This document shows positions 21,882-30,445 of a stretch of DNA of 64,000 nucleotides, piece by piece. This DNA comes from CAZAAW01 sp964483325 (lineage in GTDB: Bacteria > Pseudomonadota > Alphaproteobacteria > Rhizobiales > Kaistiaceae), in the NCBI GenBank assembly GCA_964483325.1, contig CAZAAW010000008.1, positions 54,628 through 118,627 on the forward strand, given 5' to 3'. The notes below the pieces were generated by a model. It had not been told where the DNA came from. It searched no databases and worked only from the letters and a program-made list of their open reading frames with translations. Positions within the stretch are counted from its first letter, which is position 1, and each line of letters begins with the position of its first letter. A program made the translations under genes and the position numbers.

Positions 21882-23981
21882 TCAGTGGCCCCAGCGAACC
21901 TTGAGGGAGCCCTTCACCGACAGACCGGGGGAGGGCAGGTTCTCCAGGTAGCGGGTGTATTGCGTGTTGAGCAGGTTGTCGACGACGAACGAGGCCGTGA
22001 CGTACTCGTTCGGCTGGTAGCTGGCGAACAGGCCGACGAGGCTGTAGGCCTCGGCCGGCGTTCCGGTGGACGGGTTCTCGTCCTCGCCCCAGACATACTG
22101 GTAGCGGCCGCCGAGGGTGAGGCGCCGGTCGAAGAAGCGCGCCCCGAGAACGGCCTGGACGTTGTCCGGCGCGACCGAAGCCAGCCGGTCGCCGGTGGCG
22201 ACATCGGTGCCGACGACATGGGTATAGCTCAGCGAGCCGAACCAGGCCCCGGCGTCGTAGACGCCTTCGAGCTCGGCGCCCTGCAGCCGCGCATTGGCGA
22301 TGTTCACGTAGCCGTGGCACTCGAAATAGGTGCAGCCGGGCGTGCCGGTCACATCGTCGAGGTCGATATAGTCCTCGACATTGTTGCGGAACAGGTTGCC
22401 CTTGATGCGCAGCGTGTCGCCGCCGGTCAGCACGTTGTTGAAGGCGAGGTTGACGCCGCCCTCGAGGTTGCGGCCGATTTCCGGCCGCAGGTCCGGATTG
22501 GGGATGAAGGCGAAGATCGAGCCGGGGTGGAAGCCCGACACCAGCGCCTCGCTCACCGCCGGGGCACGGTAGCCCTCCGCGTAGGTGGCGTAGAGCGTCA
22601 CGCCCTCGATCGGCGTGATGCCGACGGTCGCCTTCGGCGAGAAGCGGCTGCCGCTGTTCTCGAAGCCGCCGCCTTCCAGGCGGTAGGCGTCGTAGCGGCC
22701 GGCGAGAATGACATCCAGCCAGGTGCCGTACTCGGCCAGCCACTGCACGAAGCCGCCGCCGACGGCGCGATTGCCGTCCGGCGTCAGGGTGAAGGCGGAA
22801 TCGGGACCGTAATAGTCGCCGTCGCTGACGACCCGGTCGGAGAACAGGTCGGCGCCATAGGTGACCGTGTGATCGAGACCGAGGGCCGCGAAGCGCGACG
22901 TGTTGTGGATGTCGAAGCCGAGCGTGTTGATCTCGAACGAGCTCTGCGTGCCCACCGGCCCGGTGAAGCAGAAGGTCGGGACGGGGTCGCAGGCGCCGTA
23001 GGACTCCTTGACCACCATCTCCTGCGTCGTCCGCACCCAGTAGCCGGTCGCCGAGAAGTCGATCAGCTGGTTGTCCGGGCTGACATAGGTATAGGCGGCG
23101 GTGCTGGTGAGATTGTTGACGACATTGCCGTAGACCGGGCCGTCGAACGGGTTGAAGGGGCTGCCCGGCTGGCCGGTGTCGAACTCCGAGTGGAGGCCGA
23201 GCGTGCCGAGCTCGAGCCGGTGGCCCTCGCCCGGATAGAAGATGACCTTGCCGACGCCGGAGACGTTGCGGCTGCCGGTATTGGCGATGACATTGCCGTC
23301 GCCGTCGCGGTAGTCGCCGAGATTATAGGCGTGGACGCCGCCGACGAACTCGAAGCGGTCGCTCGGCCGCGCTGCGACGAAACCGCCGACCTCCGGGGAG
23401 GGGCCGTTGGAGTTGACGCCGCCGAGAAGCTCCATGGCAAAGGTCTCGCTGCCGCGGAGAATGTCGTCCACCTGGGTGGAGGTCATCGAGACGACGCCGC
23501 CGATGGCGCCCGAGCCATAGATGTTGGCGACCGGGCCGCGCACCACGTCGGCGCTGGAGATCAGGGCCGGGTCGATGAAGACCTGCCCCTGCGGCCCGTG
23601 GCTGGACTGCTGGAAGTTCTGGCGGGCGCCGTCGACGATCACCGCGACGCGGCCGTAATCCTGCAGGCCGCGCACGTTGAAGCCCGTCGCGACGTCGTCG
23701 CGGTTCTGGTTGAACCAGACGCCCGGCATGCCCTGGAAAAGGTCGGACAGCCGCTCCGGCTGGATCAGCTCGCTCGTCTCGCTGTCGACCACCGAGACGC
23801 CGGCAAGGCTCTCGATGGCCCGTTCGGCCGAGCGCGTCGCCGTCACCGTAATGGTGTCGAGAATATTCGGAACGTTCGGGCTCTCGGTCCCGGAATCCTG
23901 CGCCACTGCACTTGATACGGACAGTGCGACCAACGCCGCTCCGGCCAGGAAAGCCCGGTCCAACCGGTGCACAATACCCAT
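21882..23981 (-). CDS. hmuR: TonB-dependent haem receptor
   Basis: The 699-residue outer-membrane protein has a signal peptide (residues 1-26, ending AVAQ), a plug domain with a TonB-box-like start (ILDTITVTATR) and a 22-strand barrel ending in the expected aromatic-containing terminus (KGSLKVRWGH). The haem-receptor signature YRAP, then a histidine in GFHPGS, then NPDLRPE is present, which is the FRAP/NPNL region used for haem ligation. The ATG at 23981 has a purine-rich site AAGGGG upstream; a longer open frame continues 69 codons upstream but lacks a signal peptide at its start. It shares the intergenic region with divergent hmuP and is followed by the haem monooxygenase gene. Confidence 0.93.
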   Translation of the reverse strand: MGIVHRLDRAFLAGAALVALSVSSAVAQDSGTESPNVPNILDTITVTATRSAERAIESLAGVSVVDSETSELIQPERLSDLFQGMPGVWFNQNRDDVATGFNVRGLQDYGRVAVIVDGARQNFQQSSHGPQGQVFIDPALISSADVVRGPVANIYGSGAIGGVVSMTSTQVDDILRGSETFAMELLGGVNSNGPSPEVGGFVAARPSDRFEFVGGVHAYNLGDYRDGDGNVIANTGSRNVSGVGKVIFYPGEGHRLELGTLGLHSEFDTGQPGSPFNPFDGPVYGNVVNNLTSTAAYTYVSPDNQLIDFSATGYWVRTTQEMVVKESYGACDPVPTFCFTGPVGTQSSFEINTLGFDIHNTSRFAALGLDHTVTYGADLFSDRVVSDGDYYGPDSAFTLTPDGNRAVGGGFVQWLAEYGTWLDVILAGRYDAYRLEGGGFENSGSRFSPKATVGITPIEGVTLYATYAEGYRAPAVSEALVSGFHPGSIFAFIPNPDLRPEIGRNLEGGVNLAFNNVLTGGDTLRIKGNLFRNNVEDYIDLDDVTGTPGCTYFECHGYVNIANARLQGAELEGVYDAGAWFGSLSYTHVVGTDVATGDRLASVAPDNVQAVLGARFFDRRLTLGGRYQYVWGEDENPSTGTPAEAYSLVGLFASYQPNEYVTASFVVDNLLNTQYTRYLENLPSPGLSVKGSLKVRWGH

Positions 23982-24126
23982 GCCCAACCCCTTCGGAAAA
24001 GAGAACAAAATTTCCGGCTGGCTGGCTGCGGTCGCAAAGGGCGCCGCGCACGGGCTGGCTGACGCATCGCGCGGCCGACATGAGTTGACCGGCCGCTGCT
24101 GACGCTCTTGCGCCAATACATAGGAG

Positions 24127-24141
24127 TGATTATCAAAGTCA
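24127..24141. promoter_or_regulatory. Candidate iron-responsive (RirA-type IRO) box
   Basis: The sequence TGA-N9-TCA occurs at 24127-24141 in the AT-rich gap between hmuR and hmuP. This is the consensus described for RirA-bound IRO boxes in Rhizobiales. The motif is short and palindromic, so it could serve both divergent promoters. Chance occurrence is possible; location is the main support. No perfect Irr-type ICE motif was seen here. Confidence 0.4.
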
Positions 24142-24251
24142 AGTCGTCGCCGCGATATAGTTTTGAAAGGTAACAACTTGGAATGCAAGTTTAGAGTTAC
24201 AACGATTCAAAAATGGAGCGGCGGTAATATTGGAATGACTAAAATCGGTGT

Positions 24252-24443
24252 ATGGGGGGCGAGGAAATGAGCGGGGAAACCCCGCGTCCGCCGCCGCCAG
24301 CGCCTGTGCCGCCGCCCGGCGATGCGCGGATCGTGAACAGCGAGGATCTGTTCGGGCCCGACCACGAACTGATCATCCGGCACGACAACATGAATTACCG
24401 GCTGCGAATCACGCGCGCCGGGAAGCTGATCCTGACCAAGTGA
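24252..24443 (+). CDS. hmuP: Haemin uptake protein HmuP/HemP
   Basis: The 63-residue protein carries the HemP family core: SEDLFGPDHELIIRHDNMNY followed by RLRITRAGKLILTK, with the typical Lys-Leu-Ile-Leu-Thr-Lys end. In Bradyrhizobium and related bacteria HmuP is a small coactivator needed for expression of the haem receptor gene together with Irr. It diverges from hmuR and is followed six bases later by hmuT. The N-terminus is proline-rich. The ATG at 24267 is an alternative start that would remove five residues. The position between the receptor and the transporter genes supports a role for it in control of the whole locus. Confidence 0.92.
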   Translation: MGGEEMSGETPRPPPPAPVPPPGDARIVNSEDLFGPDHELIIRHDNMNYRLRITRAGKLILTK

Positions 24444-24448
24444 GGCGC

Positions 24449-25402
24449 ATGATGACTCTCCTTAACCCGCGGCGCCGGTCGGAGCTGCCGCGCAAGCCTG
24501 TCGTCCGCCAGCCTGTCGCCCGCAGGGCAGGGGTGGCGGCGTTGGCTGCCGTCGCGGCGCTGCTCCTGTCGGCAGCGGGCGGCGCGGCGGAAGGGCCGCA
24601 GCGCGTCGTCTCGATCGGCGGTGCACTGACCGAGATCATCTATCGCCTCGGGCAGCAGGACCGGGTCGTCGCCGTCGACGTGACGAGCGTCTATCCGCCG
24701 GAAGCCATGGCGACCAAGCCCAATGTCGGCTACATGCGCGCCCTCTCCGCCGAAGGGGTGCTCGCCGTCGAGCCGGATCTCATCCTGGCCGTCGAGGGCT
24801 CCGGTCCTCCGGAAGCGCTCGAGGTGCTCGGCAAGGCCGCCGTGCCGGTGGTGATGATCCCCGACAAGCACACGCCGGAGGGGATTGCCGACAAGATACG
24901 CAAGGTTGCCGCCGTGTTCGGCGTCGACGCCGAGGGCGAGGCGCTGGCCACCGAGGTCACGCAGCAGATCGCCGCCGTCGAGGCGGCGGTGGCCAATGTC
25001 ACGGCGAAGCGGCGCGTCATCTTCGTTCTCTCCTTCGCCGGCGGACGGATCATGGCGGCCGGCGCCAACACCGCCGCGGACAGCATGATCCGCCTGGCCG
25101 GCGCCGAGAACGCCCTGTCCGGCTTCGACGGCTACAAGACCGTCACCGACGAGGCGGTGACGGCGGCGGCGCCGGACATGGTATTGACCATGCGTAACGG
25201 CCCCGAGCCGATGCCCGCCGAGGAGGTCTTCGCCCTGCCGGCGCTTGCCGCCACGCCGGCCGGCGCGGCGCATGCCTATGTCGCGATCGACGGCCAGTTC
25301 CTCCTCGGCTTCGGCCCGAGGACGGCCGACGCCATCCGCGATCTGGCGGCCGCGCTTTATCCGGATCTGCCGCTGCCGGCGGCCGGAGCGGCGGCCCAGT
25401 GA
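24449..25402 (+). CDS. hmuT: Haem ABC transporter, periplasmic haem-binding protein
   Basis: The 317-residue substrate-binding protein has a twin-positively charged N-terminus and a hydrophobic signal (VAALAAVAALLLSAAGGAAE). The mature part begins RVVSIGGALTEIIYRLGQQD, typical of class III (BtuF/HmuT) binding proteins. A tyrosine in the region VGYMRALSAEGVLAVEPDLI fits the haem-binding lobe. Two adjacent ATG codons, 24449 and 24452, are possible starts. The stop codon overlaps the GTG start of hmuU (GTGA), so the two are translationally coupled. It captures haem passed through HmuR and delivers it to HmuUV. Confidence 0.92.
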   Translation: MMTLLNPRRRSELPRKPVVRQPVARRAGVAALAAVAALLLSAAGGAAEGPQRVVSIGGALTEIIYRLGQQDRVVAVDVTSVYPPEAMATKPNVGYMRALSAEGVLAVEPDLILAVEGSGPPEALEVLGKAAVPVVMIPDKHTPEGIADKIRKVAAVFGVDAEGEALATEVTQQIAAVEAAVANVTAKRRVIFVLSFAGGRIMAAGANTAADSMIRLAGAENALSGFDGYKTVTDEAVTAAAPDMVLTMRNGPEPMPAEEVFALPALAATPAGAAHAYVAIDGQFLLGFGPRTADAIRDLAAALYPDLPLPAAGAAAQ

Positions 25403-26469
25403 CCGTGCTTGCCCTCGAGGCGTCGGGAGACCGCCGGCCGCGGGCGCGTGCCGCGACGCTGCTGCTCGCCCTGGTTCTCGTGACGGTGATGGTGATCTCG
25501 CTCGGCGTCGGGCCGGCGGCGATCTCGCCGGCCGACCTGATCGACACCGTTCACCGCCTGCTGACTGGCGAGGAAGTGTCTCCCGCCAACCGGGCGATCC
25601 TTGTCGATATCCGGCTGCCGCGCCTCGTCATGGGCGCCATGGTCGGCGCGCTCCTCGCCGTGGCGGGGGCGATCATGCAGGGCTTCTTCCGCAATCCGCT
25701 GGCCGATCCCGGCCTGATCGGCGTGTCGTCGGGCGCCTCGCTCGGAGCCGTCGTGGCGATCGTCCTCGGCGATACAGTCCTGGCGCCGCTGCTGCTGCCG
25801 CTCGGCACCTACCGCCTGCCGGTCATGGCCTTTCTCGGCGGACTGGCGGTGACCGCCATCCTCTACAGCATCGCCACGCGGCGCGGTCGCACCTCGGTTG
25901 CCACGATGCTCCTCGCCGGCATTGCGCTGGCGGCGCTGGCCGGCGCCATTACCGGCGTGCTCATCTATATGTCGGACGACCGGCAGCTGCGCGACATCAC
26001 CTTCTGGAGCCTTGGCAGCCTCGGCGGCGCGACATGGCAGAAGATCGGCTCGCTGCTGCCGTTCCTGGCGGCGGCGGTGCTGGCGATGCCGCTGATCGCC
26101 CGCGGCCTGGACGCTATCGTCCTCGGCGAGGCGGAAGCCCGCCACCTCGGCATCCGCGTCCAGGCGCTGAAGCGCATCGCCGTCCTTCTCGTCGCCGGGG
26201 CGACCGGCGCCGCCGTCGCGGTGAGCGGCACAATCGGCTTTGTCGGCCTGGTCGTGCCGCATCTGCTGCGCCTTGCCATCGGGCCGGAGCATCGTTTCCT
26301 GCTGCCGACCTCGGCGCTGCTCGGCGCCGCGCTGACGCTTGCCGCCGATATGGTCAGCCGCGTCATCGTGGCGCCGGCCGAACTGCCGATCGGCATCATC
26401 ACTGCGGTGATCGGGGCGCCGTTCTTCCTGTGGATCCTCCTGCGCCGCCGCGGCCTGCTGGAGCTTTAG
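25399..26469 (+). CDS. hmuU: Haem ABC transporter permease
   Basis: This 356-residue inner-membrane protein of the FecCD/BtuC family has about ten transmembrane segments, beginning ARAATLLLALVLVTVMVISL. The family motifs RLPRLVMGAMVGALLAVAGA, GLIGVSSGASLGA and FWSLGSLGGATW are all present. The cytoplasmic coupling segment is EARHLGIRVQALKR. The GTG start at 25399 overlaps the hmuT stop by four bases. Together with HmuT and HmuV it imports haem into the cytoplasm, where the HmuQ-like enzyme can degrade it. Confidence 0.93.
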   Translation: MTVLALEASGDRRPRARAATLLLALVLVTVMVISLGVGPAAISPADLIDTVHRLLTGEEVSPANRAILVDIRLPRLVMGAMVGALLAVAGAIMQGFFRNPLADPGLIGVSSGASLGAVVAIVLGDTVLAPLLLPLGTYRLPVMAFLGGLAVTAILYSIATRRGRTSVATMLLAGIALAALAGAITGVLIYMSDDRQLRDITFWSLGSLGGATWQKIGSLLPFLAAAVLAMPLIARGLDAIVLGEAEARHLGIRVQALKRIAVLLVAGATGAAVAVSGTIGFVGLVVPHLLRLAIGPEHRFLLPTSALLGAALTLAADMVSRVIVAPAELPIGIITAVIGAPFFLWILLRRRGLLEL

Positions 26470-26474
26470 CCGCC

Positions 26475-27260
26475 ATGTATGCCGCAGACCGCATCAAAGT
26501 CGCCTATGGCCCGCGCACGGTTCTTGCCGAAGCGTCGCTGGAGATCCCGCCCGGCCGCTTGGTGGCGCTGGCCGGGCCGAACGGGGCGGGCAAGAGCACG
26601 CTCCTGAAGGCGATGACGGGCGACCTTCCCATCGCCGCCGGTGTCATCAGGCTCGACGGCAGGCCCGTCGCCGGCATGCCGCCGGCCGCCCTGGCGCGCC
26701 GGCGCGCCGTGCTGCCGCAGGCCTCGGCGCTGGCCTTTCCGTTCACCGTGCATGAGGTGGTGCGTCTCGGCGTTCCGCCCGAAGGCCGCGCCACCGCCGT
26801 GCAGCGCGTGGAAGCGGCGCTGCGCCAGGTCGACCTCGCCGGCTTTGCCGGGCGCTTCTATCAGGAGCTGTCGGGCGGCGAACGCCAGCGCGCCCATCTG
26901 GCGAGAGTCCTCTGCCAGATACCCTCGCCGGTTGCAGACGGCGGCGCCAACTACCTCTTCCTCGACGAACCGACGGCGAGCCTCGACCTGAAGCACCAGA
27001 TCTCGGTCCTGCGCATCGCCCGCCAGTTCGCCGACAATGGCGGCGGCGTTCTCGCCGTGCTGCATGATCTCAATCTCGCGGCCATGTTCGCCGACGAGAT
27101 CGTCGTCCTGCGCGACGGCGCCATCATTGCCGCCGGGGCACCGCGCACGGTGATCGTCGACGCGACGATCGAGGCGGCATTCGACGTGGCCCTGTCGGTC
27201 GGGGTCACGCCATCACACCCGATGCCGTTTATCCTGCCCCAGTCGGTTCGCCCCGACTGA
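26475..27260 (+). CDS. hmuV: Haem ABC transporter ATP-binding protein
   Basis: The 261-residue ATPase energises the HmuU permease. Walker A is GPNGAGKST, the signature is ELSGGERQRAHLARVLCQ, Walker B is YLFLDEPTASLDLKH, and the H-loop histidine is in LAVLHDLNLAAMF. The family-specific insertion IPSPVADGGANY between the signature and Walker B is typical of HmuV. The ATG at 26475 follows hmuU by five bases. No clear T-rich terminator was seen immediately after the stop, but the next gene starts 263 nt later. Confidence 0.94.
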   Translation: MYAADRIKVAYGPRTVLAEASLEIPPGRLVALAGPNGAGKSTLLKAMTGDLPIAAGVIRLDGRPVAGMPPAALARRRAVLPQASALAFPFTVHEVVRLGVPPEGRATAVQRVEAALRQVDLAGFAGRFYQELSGGERQRAHLARVLCQIPSPVADGGANYLFLDEPTASLDLKHQISVLRIARQFADNGGGVLAVLHDLNLAAMFADEIVVLRDGAIIAAGAPRTVIVDATIEAAFDVALSVGVTPSHPMPFILPQSVRPD

Positions 27261-27523
27261 TTCGCGTTCCCGTATCGCTTCCGTCCGGCCGATAGCCGGC
27301 CCTTCGCAAGTGCCCGGAGTCCGCCGGCGCGGGCTCCTGCTGCGATTCAATGTTGCGTTTTGGAACGAATGCACGCTAAAATTGTTATCAATGGTTGCGG
27401 ACGTCACTAAAAGTTGCAAAAAAAAATGATACACCTGTCCTAACGGACGGTTCACGTTAACCTCAACTGCGGCGAGTATCGTCAGACTGCCGTAGCTGAG
27501 ATGCCGCACGGAGCAGGCTGAGA

Positions 27524-27850
27524 ATGGCCAAGACGCTGTACCTGATATTGCGTGAAGACGAGGGGACCTGGCGGGTTTCCCGGCTTCCGTGGCGGACCTG
27601 CGGGAACTATGCGTCGCGTGATGAGGCATTCCACTCGGCAGTGGAGCTTGCCCGTGAAGACTGCCGCAAAGGCGAGATCGTAGACATCCAAGGGTTGAGC
27701 GAGCATGGCGAGACGGAGATCGTCTGCACGCTTGGACCTGACGGATTGATTGGTCCCGCGCCCGGCGACCTGCTCCAGCTGGTTGCACAGGCCTGGCAGG
27801 GATCCATGCTTCAGCGGCGTGAGCGCCTGCGCTTCGCACGCCGCGCTTAA
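27524..27850 (+). CDS. Small hypothetical protein (108 aa)
   Basis: I do not recognise this protein with confidence. It starts MAKTLYLILREDEGTWRVSR, is soluble, and has a middle part (YASRDEAFHSAVELAREDC) that resembles the short DUF2188-type fold, in which a residue is spread through alternating strands and a helix. The C-terminus is arginine-rich (QRRERLRFARRA), which could favour nucleic acid contact. A clear terminator follows at 27867-27907 and a 263-nt AT-richer gap precedes it, so it is probably a single-gene transcript. The upstream gap includes poly-A stretches near 27420 but no promoter that I can define. Confidence 0.6.
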   Translation: MAKTLYLILREDEGTWRVSRLPWRTCGNYASRDEAFHSAVELAREDCRKGEIVDIQGLSEHGETEIVCTLGPDGLIGPAPGDLLQLVAQAWQGSMLQRRERLRFARRA

Positions 27851-27866
27851 CCTTAATCATTTGCGG

Positions 27867-27907
27867 GTTGCGGGCCGTCGCGAGGCGGCCCGTAACCTTT
27901 TCTTTGG
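27867..27907 (+). terminator. Rho-independent terminator after the 108-aa protein gene
   Basis: An 11-bp stem forms between GTTGCGGGCCG (27867-27877) and CGGCCCGTAAC (27886-27896) with one G-T pair. It is followed by CTTTTCTTT. It lies 16 nt after the stop codon at 27850. Confidence 0.8.
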
Positions 27908-28037
27908 CTTGCGGCCAGCCAGGAGCTTCCTTCCTCCGCCAGCCGGCATAACCTCTGCGTGCATTGCCCCCCGTATCAAAACGGGACAGGTGCCGAATCC
28001 GATACCGGACTTCGGCAGGCGTGCTCCGAGGTCCGAA

Positions 28038-29081
28038 ATGCCGAAGTTCAAGGCCGAGTTCATCCATGTCGACTGGATGCTGGCGCCGCCGCGTGTCGAT
28101 GTCGCGCTGTCCCTCCACATTCCCGATCACCTGCCGGGCGCCGGCGATCACCCGCTCACCCGGCTGGACCTTTCTCTGAGCGAGTCGAGCGCGGCGATCG
28201 ACGTGACGATTGCCCAGCTGCGCGTCCGCGGGACCGTGGCGCTCGATCCGGCACGGGGCGGAATTGCGGTCGACCTGGAGCTGAAAGGGCCGGCCTGGTC
28301 GGTGCGTTCGGCGTTCGGCTTTGCGTTCGTGCCGCATCTTCGCATCCGGCCGGAGGGCTTGCCTGAGAACTTGCCTGCCTTCGATGCGACGGGCTTTGCC
28401 GAGGCCGTGAATACCGTCATCGACGGGGCCCGGCCAGCGCGTGCCGGCGCCGATCTCCCGGTCGACGACAGCCGGGCAGCGACAGACCGCATCAGGGCGT
28501 CGCTGGCGCTTCTCGGCGTCCCCTCGCTTGTGGAAGACGCCTTCGCCCTGGCGGAGCAGCTGTCGGCGCGGATCGCCGCGGCGCTCGAGGAACAGTCGCT
28601 TCCGCCGGCGTCCCGGCAGGGGCCGGCAAGCGACGCTGACATCACTGTCGGCCCGCAGGTCGTCCTGGCCATCGGCCTTGCCGACGAGGCCGGCGCCCGT
28701 CTCGGCAGCGGCCTCTATGTCACTGGCGACCGCCGGCTCGGGGCTTATGGCGATGCGGGTCTCGAAGCCGTGGTCAATCGCGGCGGCAGCATCGATGCCG
28801 TCTTTGCGCTTTTCTGGCCCGATCCGCCGAGCGGACAGACCGCCATGCGGAATTTCGTCGGCTGGGCCGATTCCCTGCCGGTGAGCGGCAGCTGGTACGA
28901 CGGCGCGACGGCCTTGACGGTCTACGTGCCTGCCGATCCGGTCGGCCCGCCGGCGCCGTGCGGCGTTTCGGTCGGCGGCGACCCGGCGCTGGGGCTTCTG
29001 CCCGCCGGTCTGGCGCTCGCGGCGACGGACATCAAGATCAGCCGGTGGCTGTATCCCGCGCCGATGACGATGGGCGCCTGA
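28038..29081 (+). CDS. Hypothetical protein (347 aa)
   Basis: I do not recognise this family. The protein has no signal peptide or membrane segment. The first 110 residues are rich in alternating strands (DVALSLHIPDHLP, TRLDLSLSESSAAIDVTIAQ, GGIAVDLELKGP), which suggests a beta-sandwich. A helical, charged middle follows (residues about 120-195), then a second strand-rich half ending at an uncharged C-terminus. I chose the ATG at 28038 (MPKFKAEFIHVDW) because the open frame upstream is arginine- and proline-rich and overlaps the previous gene and its terminator. Codon use is like that of its neighbours. The neighbours give no functional hint. Confidence 0.6.
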   Translation: MPKFKAEFIHVDWMLAPPRVDVALSLHIPDHLPGAGDHPLTRLDLSLSESSAAIDVTIAQLRVRGTVALDPARGGIAVDLELKGPAWSVRSAFGFAFVPHLRIRPEGLPENLPAFDATGFAEAVNTVIDGARPARAGADLPVDDSRAATDRIRASLALLGVPSLVEDAFALAEQLSARIAAALEEQSLPPASRQGPASDADITVGPQVVLAIGLADEAGARLGSGLYVTGDRRLGAYGDAGLEAVVNRGGSIDAVFALFWPDPPSGQTAMRNFVGWADSLPVSGSWYDGATALTVYVPADPVGPPAPCGVSVGGDPALGLLPAGLALAATDIKISRWLYPAPMTMGA

Positions 29082-29122
29082 CGGCGGCCCGGCAGGCCTG
29101 GCAGCGCCCCGTCGGACGCTGG

Positions 29123-29566
29123 CTACAGCGCCGCCGCCTGCTGAATCGGGGCGGTACCGAAATAGCCGCGGAACGCCGGGTTGTCTGATCGCCATTCCGG
29201 CAGAGCCTGGATCTCGGCATCGGTCGTGCCCACGACCTGCAACCGACGAGCCGTCATCACAAGGTTCTCGACCGGCAGCTTGAATTGCATTTTCTCGAAG
29301 CCGAGAAGGCCGCCATGCGAGATGATGGCGAACAGCTTGTCATCGGCGATTTCCTGAACGAGGCGATCGACGGTGCCGATCACCTCGCCCTCGGCATTCA
29401 CCACGTCCAATCCGACAAGATCTGAAACGGCGACCTGCTTCGTCGGACCGGCATCGGCCGGCGCTTCCTGTGCCTGCGCCAACTGAACGGCCGGCGCCGC
29501 ATCCGCTGGAATGAATGCTGCGCATGTAAAGAGGAATGCGGCACTTGCCAGACGCATGATGTTCAT
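29123..29566 (-). CDS. Secreted PRC-barrel domain protein
   Basis: The 147-residue protein has a signal peptide (residues 1-23, ending ADA) followed by an alanine-rich linker and a PRC-barrel domain at about residues 45-110 (VSDLVGLDVVNAEGEVIGTV, DKLFAIISHGGLLGFEKMQF, LPVENLVM). PRC-barrel proteins of this exported type are common in Rhizobiales and are thought to act in the periplasm, but the partner is unknown. The last 35 residues are conserved-looking (WRSDNPAFRGYFG). It is convergent with the 347-aa gene. Confidence 0.8.
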   Translation of the reverse strand: MNIMRLASAAFLFTCAAFIPADAAPAVQLAQAQEAPADAGPTKQVAVSDLVGLDVVNAEGEVIGTVDRLVQEIADDKLFAIISHGGLLGFEKMQFKLPVENLVMTARRLQVVGTTDAEIQALPEWRSDNPAFRGYFGTAPIQQAAAL

Positions 29567-29631
29567 GGTCGACCCTCCGGAATGTCGCTACCATAAACGC
29601 TGCAGCAGCCTCTTGGGCTCCATATCCTGTG

Positions 29632-29676
29632 AAAAAAAGGCCGCCCAGCCGCTCGGGGCGGCTTTGTGGGCGGCCT
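29632..29676 (-). terminator. Rho-independent terminator of the nor cluster
   Basis: The arms AGGCCGCCCA (29638-29647) and TGGGCGGCCT (29667-29676) form a perfect 10-bp stem enclosing an inner GCCGC/GCGGC hairpin. On the minus strand it is followed by seven T residues. It lies about 60 nt after the last gene of the nor cluster. Confidence 0.85.
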
Positions 29677-29734
29677 CAACGCGAGGCCCCGCGCCCCGCG
29701 AAGTCAGTCGGCGCTGCTGCCCAGGGCTCTGTTC

Positions 29735-30148
29735 CTAGGTCTTTGGCGCCGCATGGACAGGCGCGGCGGCGGTGCCGGCGGTCCTGGCATCCGACAGCCT
29801 TTCCGATTCCACCGCGGCCTTCAGATGCTGCGGACGGTAGAACACCGACCACAGCGCCAGGCTGGCAACGGTCAGTCCGACCCACAGTTCCATCCAGAAG
29901 ATCGCCAGGTCGGACAGCGGGACGAAGGCATGGACCAGCATGAACAGCGCCAGGAGTATGCCGAGGGCGATATTCGTCGTGCTCTGCCAGGCGGTGGCGT
30001 CCGTTCGCCGCGAAATCCAGGCCAGGCCGGCGATGACGACGCCGAGCGCCGCAGCGATCCAGATCCTTTGGCCGCTCGTCGGCAGAGCGAAGATCGACTC
30101 GTAGCAGAGCCACAGGCCGATCAGCGTGTTGATGAGATTGGCGACCAT
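29735..30148 (-). CDS. Membrane protein of the nor cluster (137 aa)
   Basis: The protein has four predicted transmembrane segments (LINTLIGLWLCYESIFA, WIAAALGVVIAGLAWIS, NIALGILLALFMLVHAFV, IFWMELWVGLTVASLALWSV) and a short proline/alanine-rich cytoplasmic tail. I do not recognise a named family. It starts three bases after the preceding gene ends and is last in the norC-norB operon, so a role in assembly or maturation of the reductase is likely from context only. It is not a NorE (COX III-like) protein, which is longer. Confidence 0.65.
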   Translation of the reverse strand: MVANLINTLIGLWLCYESIFALPTSGQRIWIAAALGVVIAGLAWISRRTDATAWQSTTNIALGILLALFMLVHAFVPLSDLAIFWMELWVGLTVASLALWSVFYRPQHLKAAVESERLSDARTAGTAAAPVHAAPKT

Positions 30149-30151
30149 GGC

Positions 30152-30445
30152 TCACGCCTCCTCGTGGTCGTGCGTGCGCTCCAGGAAGAAGCACGTTACC
30201 GGGGGGATGCCGAGGAAGCCGATCGTGCAGATGACGATGACCGCCTTCCAGGCATTGTCGAGCGGCGTCGCGGCGATCACGAAGGCCGCCGTCAGGCATT
30301 GCAGGCCGTAACAGACGAAGCCGGCGATCATGATGGCGCGCACATGCATCAGCCGCCCCATGCCGTAGAGCACGCCGTAGCAGCCGGCGAGGACAATGAA
30401 GCCGCCAAGTACGAGTGCCGCCTGGAGGAACTGGAGCTCCATCAT
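30152..30445 (-). CDS. Membrane protein of the nor cluster (97 aa)
   Basis: This 97-residue protein has three predicted membrane segments (FLQAALVLGGFIVLAGCYGV, AIMIAGFVCYGLQCLTAAFV, WKAVIVICTIGFLGIPPVTC) and a charged, histidine-containing C-terminal tail (LERTHDHEEA) that could bind metal. The start overlaps the norB stop by four bases (ATGA), which means translational coupling. No family was recognised. Its position suggests a helper or small subunit of the nitric oxide reductase. Confidence 0.65.
   Translation of the reverse strand: MMELQFLQAALVLGGFIVLAGCYGVLYGMGRLMHVRAIMIAGFVCYGLQCLTAAFVIAATPLDNAWKAVIVICTIGFLGIPPVTCFFLERTHDHEEA

Noticed and set aside
24170..24215. Irr-type ICE box near hmuP
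   Set aside because: TTTAGAG is present but no matching inverted partner lies at the right distance.
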